Positions 25,940 through 33,453 of a DNA stretch of 40,824 nucleotides are shown in pieces. Each line of letters begins with the position of its first letter. Position 1 is the stretch's first letter. Location of the stretch: contig JAFNUD010000097.1 of assembly GCA_017384225.1 (NCBI GenBank), positions 1 to 40,824 of the forward strand, written 5' to 3'. The notes under the pieces are model-generated. The model did no database searches and was not told where the DNA came from. It worked only from the letters and a program-made list of their open reading frames with translations. This DNA comes from Paludibacteraceae bacterium (lineage in GTDB: Bacteria > Bacteroidota > Bacteroidia > Bacteroidales > Paludibacteraceae). Position numbers and translations under genes: made by a program.

Positions 25940-28054
25940 TTATTTCTTTATTCCGTCGCGCTCCAGCAGTGCATCGATAGACGGTTCGCCGCCGCGGAAA
26001 GCACGATACAAATCCATAGGCTTCGCGCTACCACCCTTCTCCAAGATGTTCTTGCGATAGAGCTCAGCAGCCTTCTTATCGAAGATACTGCCGTTCTTAG
26101 CCTTAGCTGCCTTGAAGACTGAATATGCGTCAGCATCCAACAACTCAGACCACTTATAACTATAGTAACCAGCAGCATAGCCACCAGAGAAGATATGCGT
26201 GAAAGCATATTGCATGTGCGTACCTGATACCAGTGGCAACACCTGTACGCCCACCATAGCCTCATCGCCAAACTTGATCACAGCCTCGGTAGCAGTCAAG
26301 GTCTCAGGAACAACGAATGGCTCGGTCAAAGTATGCCATGCCATATCGAGATAACCAAATGAGAGTTGGCGCACGCAAGCATATGCCACATGATAGTTAG
26401 CTGCCGCTTGAATCTTGTCCACCAAGTCTTGTGGGATAACCTCGCCTGTTTCATAGTGCTTAGCGAAAGTGTCAAGGAACTCCTTCTCGCTAAGGAAGTT
26501 CTCATTGAACTGTGAAGGCAACTCAACAAAGTCGCGTGGCACGTTGGTACCATTCTGCGCTGCGTATTGGCACTTGGTGAGCATACCATGCAAGCCATGA
26601 CCGAACTCGTGCAAGAAAGTCTCCACCTCGTCATAAGAGAACAAAGCAGGTTTAGAGTCTGTAGCTTGGGTGAAGTTCATCACATTGACTACGTGTGGGC
26701 GATGCTTGCCATATTGCTCTTGGAAGTTGTTCATCCATGCACCACCGCGCTTACCCTCGCGTGGGTGGAAGTCTGCATAGTAAACAGCGAGGAATTTGCC
26801 CTTCTCGTCAAACACCTCATAAGCAGTCACATCTGGGTGATATACTTGGATGTTCTTGTTCTCCTTGAAGGTAATACCATAGAGGCGTTTAGCCAAACCA
26901 AACACACCCTCTACCACTTTCTCCTTTTGGAAATATGGGCGGAGCAAGTCATCTGAAATAGCGTATTTCTCCTCTTTGAGTTGCTTGGAGTAGAAACTCC
27001 AATCCCATGGTTGGAGGGTAGCATAAAATCCTTTAGATTTAGCAAACTCTTGCAATTCCGCCACCTCTTGCAACGCAACTGGCATATAGCTCTCGCGCAA
27101 TTGATCAAGGAAATTCATCACGTTTTCCTTGCTCTCGGCACAAGTATTGGTGAGCGACTTATCAGCGTGGCAAGCCTTGTCAAAGAGGTTAGCCAATGCC
27201 AAGCGGGTATTGACGATATCAATGATAATCTGTGTGTTATCATATTCGCCACCAATAGCTCGGGTGTTGTATGCGGTATAGAGTTCGCGACGGATATCGC
27301 GGTTTTGGCAGTCCTCCATCACAGGGATATAGGTGGTAGGTTTGAGGTCAAGCAACCAACCTTCCATGCCTTTCTTCTCTGCATTAGCGCGGAGCATAGC
27401 CTTGGTATCGTCCTTCAGACCAGCGAGGTCAGCCTCGTTGGTGATAAGCATAGTCCAAGCGTTGGTAGCCTTCAGCACATTTTGACCATACACGAGGGTG
27501 AGTTGAGAAAGTTTAGCGCTGAGTTCTTTATAGACTTGCTTTTGCTCTGGATTGAGGTTAGCACCATTGTTTGCAAATGACTCGTAGATATCCTCGAGGA
27601 GCTTTTGTTGTGCAGCATCCAATTTGAGTTTATCTTTTTGATCATAAACCGCTTTGATACGTGCAAAGAGTCCCTCGTTGAGACGGATAGTAGCTGAATA
27701 CTCCGACATTTTAGGAGAGAGTTCCATAGCGATTGCTTGCAACTCGTCGTTGGTCTCTGCAGAGGTGAGGTTGTAGAAGCAACCAGCTACGATAGAAAGC
27801 AACTCGCCAGACTTCTCGTATGCCTCAATAGTATTCTTGAAAGTAGGGGCAGCAGGGTTATTGACAATAGCATCAATCTCAGCCAAGCCTTGCTTGATAC
27901 CTTCCTCGAAAGCAGGCATATAATGCTCAGGGCGGATGTCATTGAACGGATAAGTTCCGTGTGGAGTCTTCCACTCTTTGTAGTGGAAGAATGGGTTGGC
28001 ACTTGCCAACATAGTTACTGCCATTGCAGCCATAGTAATGATTGATTTTTTCAT
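25940..28054 (-). CDS. dcp: M3-family zinc metallopeptidase (peptidyl-dipeptidase Dcp-like)
   Basis: A 704-residue oligopeptidase with signal peptide MKKSIITMAAMAVTMLASA, so probably periplasmic. The N-terminal part matches the Dcp/OpdA helical domain (NPFFHYKEWKTPHGTYPFND, RPEHYMPAFEEGIKQGLAEI). The zinc site is FLHEFGHGLHGM, with HEFGH at about residues 482-486, preceded by NVMNFTQATDSKPALFSYDE. The third ligand and substrate region follow, including GGYAAGYYSYKWSELLDADAY. Dcp removes C-terminal dipeptides from oligopeptides; OpdA-type endopeptidase activity is an alternative. It is the last gene of the serA run, 61 bp after the CBM9-like gene across a 7-bp tandem repeat. A hairpin lies 30 bp beyond its stop. 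Confidence 0.93.
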   Translation of the reverse strand: MKKSIITMAAMAVTMLASANPFFHYKEWKTPHGTYPFNDIRPEHYMPAFEEGIKQGLAEIDAIVNNPAAPTFKNTIEAYEKSGELLSIVAGCFYNLTSAETNDELQAIAMELSPKMSEYSATIRLNEGLFARIKAVYDQKDKLKLDAAQQKLLEDIYESFANNGANLNPEQKQVYKELSAKLSQLTLVYGQNVLKATNAWTMLITNEADLAGLKDDTKAMLRANAEKKGMEGWLLDLKPTTYIPVMEDCQNRDIRRELYTAYNTRAIGGEYDNTQIIIDIVNTRLALANLFDKACHADKSLTNTCAESKENVMNFLDQLRESYMPVALQEVAELQEFAKSKGFYATLQPWDWSFYSKQLKEEKYAISDDLLRPYFQKEKVVEGVFGLAKRLYGITFKENKNIQVYHPDVTAYEVFDEKGKFLAVYYADFHPREGKRGGAWMNNFQEQYGKHRPHVVNVMNFTQATDSKPALFSYDEVETFLHEFGHGLHGMLTKCQYAAQNGTNVPRDFVELPSQFNENFLSEKEFLDTFAKHYETGEVIPQDLVDKIQAAANYHVAYACVRQLSFGYLDMAWHTLTEPFVVPETLTATEAVIKFGDEAMVGVQVLPLVSGTHMQYAFTHIFSGGYAAGYYSYKWSELLDADAYSVFKAAKAKNGSIFDKKAAELYRKNILEKGGSAKPMDLYRAFRGGEPSIDALLERDGIKK

Positions 28055-28074
28055 ATAGTTGATTTATTTTAAGT

Positions 28075-28109
28075 CGGATATCGGGTATCGGATATCGGGT
28101 ATCGGGTAT
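28075..28109. repeat. 7-bp tandem repeat, five copies
   Basis: Units CGG(A/G)TAT are repeated five times between the M3 peptidase start and the CBM9-like gene stop. Units alternate A/G at position 4. It could be a slippage-prone locus that alters spacing ahead of the peptidase start codon. Confidence 0.85.
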
Positions 28110-28115
28110 AGGATT

Positions 28116-28736
28116 CTAAAATTGTATTTCTCCAAAGAACTCTGGCAAATGGAATGCAGGTACAGGAGCATCAATAGCATTCCAAGAAGCATAGTGCTTC
28201 GTAGCCGTTTTGTCGCCACATTTATACAAGTTTGCGCGACGCGCACGCTCATGCGTGAGATCTAAGTCTATCAACGCCAATGGTATCCCTACGAGCAATG
28301 TCCAATGCGCCGCACATAATTGTTTGCCATAGCGCTGGATGGATGCCAATTGCTCGGGATTGAGACGAACGACATCTACCTTGCGCTCTTTGCGATGCGA
28401 AGCATTGCATACGCCAGCAGGATTGAACTCAAAATTCCAATAGTGGGTATTATCCGCATCAGCAATAAAAATCTCCACACAGGCGTCCTCATTCACCAAT
28501 TCCAAATCTTGAGTCTTGGTTGTCAATGGTAGTTCACCTCTCACCTCGTATCGCACGTAGAGCATCTCATCGGTATGTGCAAGCGTGAAAGTAGTTTGAG
28601 GTGCAACAGGATACCGCTCTACCCAATTCAATGTGTCTATCCTACCCGACTCTGGCATAGTTGCCATAATAGCATCTATCTGTGCGAGTGTTTTGCCTAG
28701 TAAAGCAGGTTGGTATATTGATTTGGTTGTCATCAT
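28116..28736 (-). CDS. CBM9-like (DOMON-type) domain protein without signal peptide
   Basis: A 206-residue protein resembling Bacteroidetes carbohydrate-binding family 9-like proteins. Visible elements are TTFTLAHTDEMLYVRYEV, the acidic EDACVEIFIADADNTHYWNF, FEFNPAGVCNASHRKERK, and the late strand AHWTLLVGIPLALID. No signal peptide is seen; the N-terminus MMTTKSIYQPALLGKTL is polar. Either it works in the cytoplasm or the ligand is not an extracellular polysaccharide. Its start overlaps the upstream stop (ATGATGA at 28733-28736), implying translational coupling to the CHU_C protein gene. Sugar binding is inferred from the fold only. Confidence 0.75.
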   Translation of the reverse strand: MMTTKSIYQPALLGKTLAQIDAIMATMPESGRIDTLNWVERYPVAPQTTFTLAHTDEMLYVRYEVRGELPLTTKTQDLELVNEDACVEIFIADADNTHYWNFEFNPAGVCNASHRKERKVDVVRLNPEQLASIQRYGKQLCAAHWTLLVGIPLALIDLDLTHERARRANLYKCGDKTATKHYASWNAIDAPVPAFHLPEFFGEIQF

Positions 28737-30049
28737 TTTCCTCCACGAAGTAGGTTGATTGAGCCCGACATTTGATAGACTCCTATGAGCGACTCATCCT
28801 GTTTTTTCACTTTGGCGCTATATACAGGTTTGATGGTATATTTAGCATTCACATCCGCATCTGTTCCTAATGCACGTATCACGTAGAAATACGCACCTTC
28901 TGCAGCAGGTCGTCCGTTGATTGTGCCATCCCATCCTTTAGCAGGATCGTTCCACTTGTACACCAGATGTCCCCATCGGTTATACACCCAACACTGAAAC
29001 TCTTTGAGCGAACGATATGCTACACGAAATTCATCGTTGGCACCATCGCCATTCGGAGTAAACACATTTGGTACCAGCAACATTGATTCGCTTATGGATA
29101 TATCAAACGATACGGAATCCAATTGACAATCGCTATTGCTCACAACCACTACAGCTCGATACTGTCCTTTCTCCAAAAACGTATATCTATGTTCAGCATC
29201 GTTACGCGTGAAGAGCAATGCGCTACCCTGATAGATTTTCCATTGATAATAGTCGGCATTCAGTCCATTACTTTTGAATAGAATATCCAATGGTGCTGAC
29301 ATATTCATACGATCATCTGGCGAATAAGGACGATTTACCTCGTTGCTTGTTTCGCTCTGTTTGCCGCGGGTCGTTGTAATTGCCATAGGATATGCTTTTA
29401 ATGCCACAGGCTCATACTGTAGCGAGTGCATGGTATCTATTTCTACTGACAAATCTTCTGCAAACTTATCTATGATAGAGAAACCTACTGAATTATCTGT
29501 AGGTACAGGCGAAGATGATACAATCATATCATTTTCAAAAATCAACTCCTCTACCGCTGCTGAATCAATCCACATTTCAGCTTCATTATCCCACATCGCG
29601 CTAGTAAACTCCACCTTACACATGCGAGGATATGTCATCACATTGCCATACTGACTGGTGTATGTCAATTGAGGTATCTCTCCGATGAGGTGAAGCAAAG
29701 CGGTCTCGCATGTCAATTCCACATCGATTTGCTCAATACTTGGACGCAATTGCTCGTAGTCAAATGCCCAAAACACATCACGTTCATTCCCCACTTTTAC
29801 CATATAACCTTCTCCATGCTCAGGATAAAAATAATCAGTACCTGTTTGAATAGGCATCACAGTATCCGACAAATGATACCAGTCGACAGTTCCTACAGTG
29901 CTAATGGTTTTTACCTCAGGATTATTAGCAAACACCAGAAGTGTATCTCCCGCATTATCTATCAATATAGCATTTCCTACGCACTCGATATGTAAGGCGT
30001 AGGAAATACCACTAATGAGCAATATAATTGCTAATATGATTGTTCTCAT
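28733..30049 (-). CDS. Secreted protein with gliding motility-associated C-terminal (CHU_C) domain
   Basis: A 438-residue protein with signal peptide MRTIILAIILLISGISYA. An unrecognised N-terminal region (about 20-230) is followed by a PKD-like beta domain (about 245-320, LFKSNGLNADYYQWKIYQGS ... KGQYRAVVVVSNSDC). The CHU_C domain (about 325-410) has VPNVFTPNGDGANDEFRV, FQCWVYNRWGHLVYKW, GWDGTINGRPAAEGAYFYVI. CHU_C domains are type B sorting signals for type IX secretion, so the protein probably reaches the surface. After CHU_C there are about 35 extra residues, longer than usual. The start overlaps the serA stop and its stop overlaps the CBM9-like start, both as ATGA, an unusual coupling of a surface protein to a biosynthetic enzyme. 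Confidence 0.85.
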   Translation of the reverse strand: MRTIILAIILLISGISYALHIECVGNAILIDNAGDTLLVFANNPEVKTISTVGTVDWYHLSDTVMPIQTGTDYFYPEHGEGYMVKVGNERDVFWAFDYEQLRPSIEQIDVELTCETALLHLIGEIPQLTYTSQYGNVMTYPRMCKVEFTSAMWDNEAEMWIDSAAVEELIFENDMIVSSSPVPTDNSVGFSIIDKFAEDLSVEIDTMHSLQYEPVALKAYPMAITTTRGKQSETSNEVNRPYSPDDRMNMSAPLDILFKSNGLNADYYQWKIYQGSALLFTRNDAEHRYTFLEKGQYRAVVVVSNSDCQLDSVSFDISISESMLLVPNVFTPNGDGANDEFRVAYRSLKEFQCWVYNRWGHLVYKWNDPAKGWDGTINGRPAAEGAYFYVIRALGTDADVNAKYTIKPVYSAKVKKQDESLIGVYQMSGSINLLRGGK

Positions 30050-30966
30050 TTATTCACTTGGAACTTAGTATTACCGTTCTCTAAAAAATCTACTATTTGT
30101 TTAGCAGCAGCTATACCCGCGTTGATATTCGCTTCTGCAGTCTGTGCGCCCATCTTCTTAGGTGTAGCAAAATATCGTCCAGCAAACAACTCTTGCATCT
30201 TCTGATCAGCAGCAGGCATAATATCAGTTACATACTTAAAATCCTTACGCATTTGCATGAACTGAATCAGTTCGTCCTCATTGATAACCTCTTTGCGTGC
30301 AGTATTGACCAGCACTGCCCCTTGTGGCATACGACTGAGCAAGGCATTGTTGATCGAACCCTTAGTCTCTGGTGTAGCAGGGATATGTAGGCTTACAACA
30401 TGGCAAGTAGTATATAACTCCTCTGCGCTATGCAATGGTGTTACTCCTTCGGCTATCATAACCTCATCTGGACAATAAGCATCATAAGCATACAACTCCA
30501 TACCAAATCCCTTGGCTATACGTGCCACATTGCGTCCTACGTTGCCGTAGGCGTGAATACCAAGTTTCTTGCCATAAAGCTCCGTACCGCTGGTACCATT
30601 ATACATATTGCGAACAGCCATCACCATAAGTCCGAAAGCGAGTTCTGCCACCGCATTGGAATTTTGTCCTGGTGTATTCATCACGACTACGTTGTGGACA
30701 GTAGCGGCTGACAGATCTATATTATCATAACCAGCGCCAGCACGAACTACAATCTTCAAGTTTTTAGCAGCATCCAACACTTCAGCATCCACATTATCCG
30801 ATCGGATAATAAGTGCATCTACATCAGCCACAGCATCTAATAGCTGTTGCTTATTGGTATACTTTTCCAATAGAAGAAGTTCATAACCAGCTTGTGCTAC
30901 TACTTCACGGATGCCATCTACTGCCACTTTGGCAAATGGTTTTTCGGTTGCTATGAGTACTTTCAT
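30046..30966 (-). CDS. serA: D-3-phosphoglycerate dehydrogenase, short form
   Basis: Oxidises 3-phosphoglycerate to 3-phosphohydroxypyruvate, the first step of serine synthesis. The 306-residue protein has the 2-hydroxyacid dehydrogenase fold: RAGAGYDNIDLSAA (75-88), NSNAVAELAFGLM, NAD-binding GIHAYGNVGRNVARIAKGFG (136-155) and LVNTARKEVINEDEL with Arg224. It lacks the C-terminal ACT domain. The usual catalytic His of TPHxG is Lys270 here (TPKKMGAQTAEAN), and the partner Glu of the PxEP motif is absent (MPAADQK). I recall the same Lys form in other Bacteroidales and in Entamoeba PGDH, so this is a subfamily trait and not damage. It has its own promoter and is coupled to the CHU_C gene by ATGA. 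A related hydroxyacid substrate is possible. Confidence 0.88.
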   Translation of the reverse strand: MKVLIATEKPFAKVAVDGIREVVAQAGYELLLLEKYTNKQQLLDAVADVDALIIRSDNVDAEVLDAAKNLKIVVRAGAGYDNIDLSAATVHNVVVMNTPGQNSNAVAELAFGLMVMAVRNMYNGTSGTELYGKKLGIHAYGNVGRNVARIAKGFGMELYAYDAYCPDEVMIAEGVTPLHSAEELYTTCHVVSLHIPATPETKGSINNALLSRMPQGAVLVNTARKEVINEDELIQFMQMRKDFKYVTDIMPAADQKMQELFAGRYFATPKKMGAQTAEANINAGIAAAKQIVDFLENGNTKFQVNK

Positions 30967-31066
30967 ATGTTTGATTATTATTGTATTATATACACAAGTT
31001 TATTCCACTTTCTATTCGGGCATATGATATAGGTCTTGCACCTTAAGCATGTTTTACTTTTCGCTG

Positions 31067-31098
31067 CAAAGGTACAAAAAAATTATTACATATGCAAA
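31067..31098 (-). promoter_or_regulatory. serA promoter
   Basis: Minus strand: TTTG (31095-31098), 20 bp, TACCTTTG (31067-31074). The leader to ATG 30966 is about 95 nt, without a clear strong hairpin. Confidence 0.8.
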
Positions 31099-31165
31099 TC
31101 TATCTCTCTTTTTTTAAGAATTTATTGATATTAGTGATAGAATAGTAAAATAGCCCTTGTATATA

Positions 31166-31201
31166 AAAAAAGCTATCTAACTCACTGTTAGACAGCTTTT
31201 T
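31166..31201 (-). terminator. Intrinsic terminator of rng
   Basis: In minus-strand RNA an A-rich 5' arm and AGCUGUCUAAC pair with GUUAGAUAGCU, followed by a U-run of seven. The single irregularity in the stem is a G-U wobble in minus RNA but an A-C mismatch in plus RNA, so it serves rng, whose stop is 4 bp upstream. Confidence 0.88.
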
Positions 31202-31204
31202 CTC

Positions 31205-32773
31205 TTATTGCTTTTCGCACGCCTTGTCTTCTTGTAGCGTTTGCTCTTCTCCTTTTTTGGAGTAAAATTTAGTTTCGAGCATTCCAAGACTTTGATTTTC
31301 TATCACCCGCACGCCATATTTTATTGCCCATTTCTTTTTTAAGTTAAAGAAACCCTTTGTAATATATGCAAATACAAATGGGTGCAAGTGCAAGCGTAAT
31401 CCTCTTCCATATTGTGCTACCATTGCCTCTATTTGTTCTTGTATTTGATCCGTAAAGAACAATGATGCTTGTATTTTACCTTTTCCCATACAAGTAGGAC
31501 AAGTCTCCATCACATTCATTTCCACCGCGGGGCGCACGCGTTGTCGAGTGATTTGCATTAGTCCAAACTTGCTGAGTGGCAACACATTATGTTTTGCCCT
31601 ATCGTGGCTCATCAGTTTTTGCATATATTCGTATAATGCCTGCTGATTAGCCTTGTCATCCATATCAATGAAATCTACAACAATTATTCCACCAATATCT
31701 CTTAATCGGAGTTGATGCACGATTTCATCTGCTGCAAGCATATTAAAATGAAAGGCATTTTGCTCCTGATCAGCAAAAAGTTTCTTACTTCCGCTATTGA
31801 CATCTATTGAGAATAGTGCTTCAGTGCGATCCATAATGAGGTAGCCACCTTTCTTGAATCCTACTGTACGCCCCAATCCTGTCTTCATTTGGCGTGTGAT
31901 ATCAAACTTATCAAAGATAGGTTGCTCACCTGTATATAGTTTGACCACTTTAGATGCCTCTGGGGCTATCAATTCCAAATACTGCTTAACATCCTCGTAA
32001 ACCATCTGATCATTCACATGAATATTCTCAAAATCGGGTGAGAATATATCGCGAATAATACCAATCGTTCTGCCTAATTCCTGACTAATCAAACTAACTG
32101 GCTCTGCGCGTTGCAAAGTTTTGATACAATCTTCCCAACGCTTTACCAGTAGACGCAATTCGTTGTCCAATTCAGCTACTCGCTTGTCTTCCGCCACCGT
32201 CCGTACAATCACGCCAAATCCGTGCGGTTTGATTGATTGGACTAATTGTTTGAGTCTTCCGCGTTCAGAGTTACGAGAGATTTTATTGCTCACCATTACC
32301 TTTTCTATGAAAGGTATGAGTACAAAATTACGTCCCGTGATAGAAATCTCTGCGGATAAGCGAGGTCCTTTCGAGTTAATTGGTTCTTTGGTTACTTGCA
32401 CCAATAAGGTATCTCCCACTTTCAAGAAATCGGCAATTTGTCCATCTTTAGTGCATTCTGCTTGCCGTTCTATCTTGTGTATTTCAGGAATACGACGACG
32501 ATCAGAAACGAGTTTTGTCACATATTTCTGTGTCGTAAGAAACCCCGATCCTAAATCAAGGTAGTGCAGAAAAGCTTCTTTCTCATGACCTACATCCACA
32601 AAGGCGGCATTCAAGGCAGGCATCACTTTTTTCACACGACCATAATAGATATTCCCAACAGCAAAGGTATCTTTTCCGCGTTGTTCGCGGTTTACCTCCA
32701 TGAGTCGATCGTCTTCTGTGAGTGCAATAGCCACCTCTTGTGGAGTCACATCCACAATCAGTTCGCTTTTCAT
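31205..32773 (-). CDS. rng: Ribonuclease G/E family endoribonuclease
   Basis: Single-strand-specific endoribonuclease acting in rRNA maturation and mRNA decay. With ATG 32773 (MKSELIVDVTPQEVAIALT) the product is 522 residues. It has an N-terminal RNase H-like/S1 module (NIYYGRVKKVMPALNAAFVD, then DLGSGFLTTQ), the 5'-sensor region, and a DNase I-like catalytic region with LFSIDVNSGS (about 323) and IIVVDFIDMDDKANQQA carrying the metal-binding Asp residues. The zinc-link is CPTCMGKG (about 423-430), and a C-terminal domain follows. The open frame extends to 32806, but that start would lie within a terminator stem (32786-32840), and family members begin near MxSEL. The membrane-anchor and degradosome scaffold of E. 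coli RNase E are missing, so it is RNase G-like. Confidence 0.94.
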   Translation of the reverse strand: MKSELIVDVTPQEVAIALTEDDRLMEVNREQRGKDTFAVGNIYYGRVKKVMPALNAAFVDVGHEKEAFLHYLDLGSGFLTTQKYVTKLVSDRRRIPEIHKIERQAECTKDGQIADFLKVGDTLLVQVTKEPINSKGPRLSAEISITGRNFVLIPFIEKVMVSNKISRNSERGRLKQLVQSIKPHGFGVIVRTVAEDKRVAELDNELRLLVKRWEDCIKTLQRAEPVSLISQELGRTIGIIRDIFSPDFENIHVNDQMVYEDVKQYLELIAPEASKVVKLYTGEQPIFDKFDITRQMKTGLGRTVGFKKGGYLIMDRTEALFSIDVNSGSKKLFADQEQNAFHFNMLAADEIVHQLRLRDIGGIIVVDFIDMDDKANQQALYEYMQKLMSHDRAKHNVLPLSKFGLMQITRQRVRPAVEMNVMETCPTCMGKGKIQASLFFTDQIQEQIEAMVAQYGRGLRLHLHPFVFAYITKGFFNLKKKWAIKYGVRVIENQSLGMLETKFYSKKGEEQTLQEDKACEKQ

Positions 32774-32785
32774 ATTCAATAAATC

Positions 32786-32840
32786 AAAAAAATGCTTTGT
32801 GGCCACCCATTTGCGCCCAAACAGGATTATACCACAAAGC
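32786..32840 (-). terminator. Terminator/attenuator directly upstream of rng
   Basis: In minus-strand RNA GCUUUGUGG (32832-32840) pairs with CCACAAAGC (32794-32802) across a 29-nt loop, then AUUUUUUUG follows. It lies between the COX24-domain gene stop and the rng ATG, ending 12 bp before that ATG. No TAnnTTTG promoter is seen between it and rng. So either it is leaky and sets the rng level, or its folding is regulated. Confidence 0.65.
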
Positions 32841-32866
32841 CGTTAGTTACACCTCTCGTCTAAACA

Positions 32867-32956
32867 TTATTTATGTTTATGACGATTCTTACGCAAACGT
32901 TTTTTACGTTTGTGAGTAGACATTTTATGTCTTTTGTGCTTTTTACCGTTTGGCAT
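32867..32956 (-). CDS. AURKAIP1/COX24-domain peptide (29 residues)
   Basis: A very basic 29-residue peptide, MPNGKKHKRHKMSTHKRKKR plus LRKNRHKHK. This matches the short AURKAIP1/COX24-domain proteins annotated in Bacteroidetes. The related eukaryotic domain occurs in mS38 (AURKAIP1), a mitochondrial small-subunit ribosomal protein, so a ribosome-bound role is likely. Seventeen of 29 residues are Lys or Arg, and four of the rest are His, which fits rRNA binding. It is too short for usual ORF cut-offs. It begins 28 bp after HU and is probably transcribed from the HU promoter. The domain assignment is from memory of the conserved pattern; the frame and stop are certain. Confidence 0.85.
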   Translation of the reverse strand: MPNGKKHKRHKMSTHKRKKRLRKNRHKHK

Positions 32957-32984
32957 AATAATATAATTTAATTAATGTTAATAA

Positions 32985-33257
32985 TTATTTCAAGATTTCT
33001 GCAAATGCATCAGATGGTTTGAAAGATGGGATTTTGTGCTCTGGGACAATAATAGACTCTTTCTTAGTAATATTGCGAGCCACTTTTTGTTTGCGCACTT
33101 TTGTACCAAAACTACCAAAACCACGGAGATATACGGTATCACCTGCAGCAACGGTGCTTTTAATGTTGTCCATGGCAGACTCTACTACGTTCATAATTGT
33201 AGTCTTGTCATAACCAGTCTTAATTGCAATTGCGTTAACGAGTTCTGCTTTTGTCAT
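32985..33257 (-). CDS. HU-family DNA-binding protein
   Basis: A 90-residue nucleoid protein, probably dimeric, that bends DNA. It starts MTKAELVNAIAIKTGYDKTT, has the HU core VYLRGFGSFGTKVRKQKVAR, and ends FKPSDAFAEILK. The beta-arm reads ARNITKKESIIVPEH in place of the E. coli-type RNPxTGxxI. The intercalating Pro is therefore missing, which I recall as usual in Bacteroidales HU. The frame extends to 33284, but ATG 33257 gives the standard N-terminus. It has a promoter at 33336-33367 and a leader with a hairpin near the 5' end (33302-33324), and is followed by the COX24-domain peptide. Confidence 0.95.
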   Translation of the reverse strand: MTKAELVNAIAIKTGYDKTTIMNVVESAMDNIKSTVAAGDTVYLRGFGSFGTKVRKQKVARNITKKESIIVPEHKIPSFKPSDAFAEILK

Positions 33258-33301
33258 AATAAATTTTTTATATAAGTTATACAATTTTCAACGAGAGAAA
33301 A

Positions 33302-33324
33302 GGTCCTGCAAAATCGCACAGACC
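33302..33324 (-). promoter_or_regulatory. Hairpin near the 5' end of HU mRNA
   Basis: In minus RNA GGUCU/GGACC arms plus UGC/GCA pair with one bulged G around loop GAUUUU. It starts about 5 nt after the predicted transcription start. It may protect the 5' end; no U-run follows. Confidence 0.5.
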
Positions 33325-33335
33325 GAAATCGTGTG

Positions 33336-33367
33336 CAAAGGTACGATAAAGTTTTGATTTACACAAG
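33336..33367 (-). promoter_or_regulatory. HU promoter
   Basis: Minus strand: CTTG (33364-33367, one mismatch), 20 bp, TACCTTTG (33336-33343), with T-rich upstream DNA. The leader is about 70 nt. Confidence 0.75.
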
Positions 33368-33453
33368 AAAAAACGAAAAAAAATTATTTTTTTTTACATT
33401 TTATAAAAAACAACGCAGTATTTTTGCAATAATTGCCATCAAGTTATCGTATT

